Part shown: one piece after another, positions 63,041 to 64,000 of the stretch
How the letters are laid out: each line of letters opens with the position of its first letter
Numbering within the stretch: position 1 is the stretch's first letter
NCBI GenBank assembly: GCA_964006375.1
Contig: OZ023266.1
Location: forward strand, 63,409,446 to 63,473,445
Source: Tillus elongatus
Lineage: Eukaryota > Arthropoda > Insecta > Coleoptera > Cleridae
DNA: 64,000 nt
Reading direction: 5' to 3'
The notes under the pieces: model-generated
Told to the model about the DNA's origin: nothing
The model's database searches: none
Seen by the model: only the letters and a program-made list of their open reading frames with translations
Program-made: the position numbers and the translations under genes

Positions 63041-64000
63041 ATATAAACCAAGACTATATAAATAAAAACTGTATGAATGAAAAGTTTAAAGAATAAAAAT
63101 ATGAAAAATATGTATAAATATAAAAAGCCATGTATATAAAAACCGTAGATAAAAACTTATGTTTGTATTGTAAAATTAATTAATTCCCTAAAATCACTTA
63201 TATATCAACCATTCTTTCAGTCAAGATTTAAAGTTTCAATCATTTATGATTTCGATTCCCTGAGGTATGTGGTTATAGATCTTGCTATTGCAAATCTTCC
63301 ACCTTTTTGGACCCTTATGAGCTGAGATTATTCCTGTGAAATTAGTTCGTGGTTCCTTGTTTCCTAGATAGGGGATTTTCAAACAATTGCCTTGTTCTTT
63401 CTCAATTACAATGCACACTTCTACATATATATTATGGAAGTGGCGGTAAGTATCCCAACTAACAAAAATGTTCTATAATTTTTAAATAATAGTGCAAATT
63501 TGTTGTTACTGTTATATTACTGCTCTTCGAAGGCAGTTTTGTTATATTAAGACTGCCAAGGTGAGTATTTAGCTTCTCACAGCAAAATGCTTGTTTAAAT
63601 TTATTGGTAGAATGTTCTTAGAGCAGAATTATAAAACATTTTAGAGATTTCGTTTTGCGTTGTTTTGCAAACATCTATACAACAATCATTATAGAATATA
63701 TTAGCATACAGAACAAAATTGTTGTGTAATGGCTTTATAACAACGATCTTCCAAACATATCTGTCAACTTGCAAACATTTATAAAGCTTTTCTTTAAGTG
63801 ATTATGTGAGCAATTATAAAACAGTTTTGTTAACATTTTCTACGATACAATATAGCTGCAAATAGCATAGTCTACTTGAACGCAGGTGTTTAAAAACCAC
63901 TTTATTGTTGGATGGAACGCAACTGTAATAGAACACTTAGAAAACAATTATAGTACAAAATTATTCCTTTGCATAAAAGTGTTTGCTGCGATCTTTATAA
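63041..64000. other. Unassigned right edge
   Basis: Short open frames only. Phrases such as aaaacatttt and ttataacaac recur loosely, but no element could be defined. Confidence 0.4.

Overview
This is a window of a TE-rich insect nuclear genome, probably a large-genome beetle. That assignment is an inference from the CYP4-type P450, the transposon families (LOA and other non-LTR elements, Penelope-like elements, mariners with long TIRs, a pogo element) and the AT-rich background. There are no bacterial signatures. The only host gene I can support is a CYP4-family cytochrome P450 on the + strand. Six exons are readable: 38103-38193, 38262-38447, 42872-43245, 45926-45994, 51952-52300 and 61491-61681. 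They join without a frame break into 419 codons plus a stop. The N-terminal exon or exons (membrane anchor and proline-rich hinge) were not found and probably lie upstream of the window. The gene spans at least 23.6 kb because its introns are packed with transposons.

Layout. 1-5 kb: an AT-rich interspersed element with a (TA)n core, a decayed mariner and a foldback element. 5-6.4 kb: pseudogene of an orphan transposon-like protein. 6.7-9.3 kb: more interspersed elements, a SINE and a MITE. 9.6-11.3 kb: non-LTR reverse transcriptase and CXC-domain remnants. 11.6-16.5 kb: (TA)n-bearing elements, a SINE, a Penelope-like (PLE) remnant and a hairpin MITE. 16.7-20 kb: an RNase H remnant, then an internally deleted non-LTR element with a good endonuclease. 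20.4-23.9 kb: mariner remnants and a SINE. 23.8-28.5 kb: a tandem duplication whose first unit alone carries an intact pogo transposon (24390-27008). 28.1-29.9 kb: a mariner with ~340-bp TIRs. 30-32.4 kb: (TA)n elements. 32.46-37.69 kb: a full-length, GC-rich LOA-clade retrotransposon with target-site duplication and poly(A), nested in an older repeat. 38.1-61.7 kb: the P450, with intronic RTE, non-LTR, PLE, mariner and MITE insertions. 61.8-64 kb: 3' flank with one more interspersed element.

The most interesting signal is a set of PLE-derived inverted repeats carrying hammerhead-ribozyme-like cores. One locus (58171-59202) keeps a GIY-YIG endonuclease reading frame between two identical 135-bp inverted arms, each with a complete-looking ribozyme core. 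Four such inverted PLE structures are each bracketed on both sides by long (TA)n tracts. A fifth is a 113-bp palindromic remnant with its own 16-bp target-site duplication inside a mariner pseudogene. The window also contains 23 (TA)n tracts longer than 50 bp. All functional statements are from reading the sequence; no database search was run.
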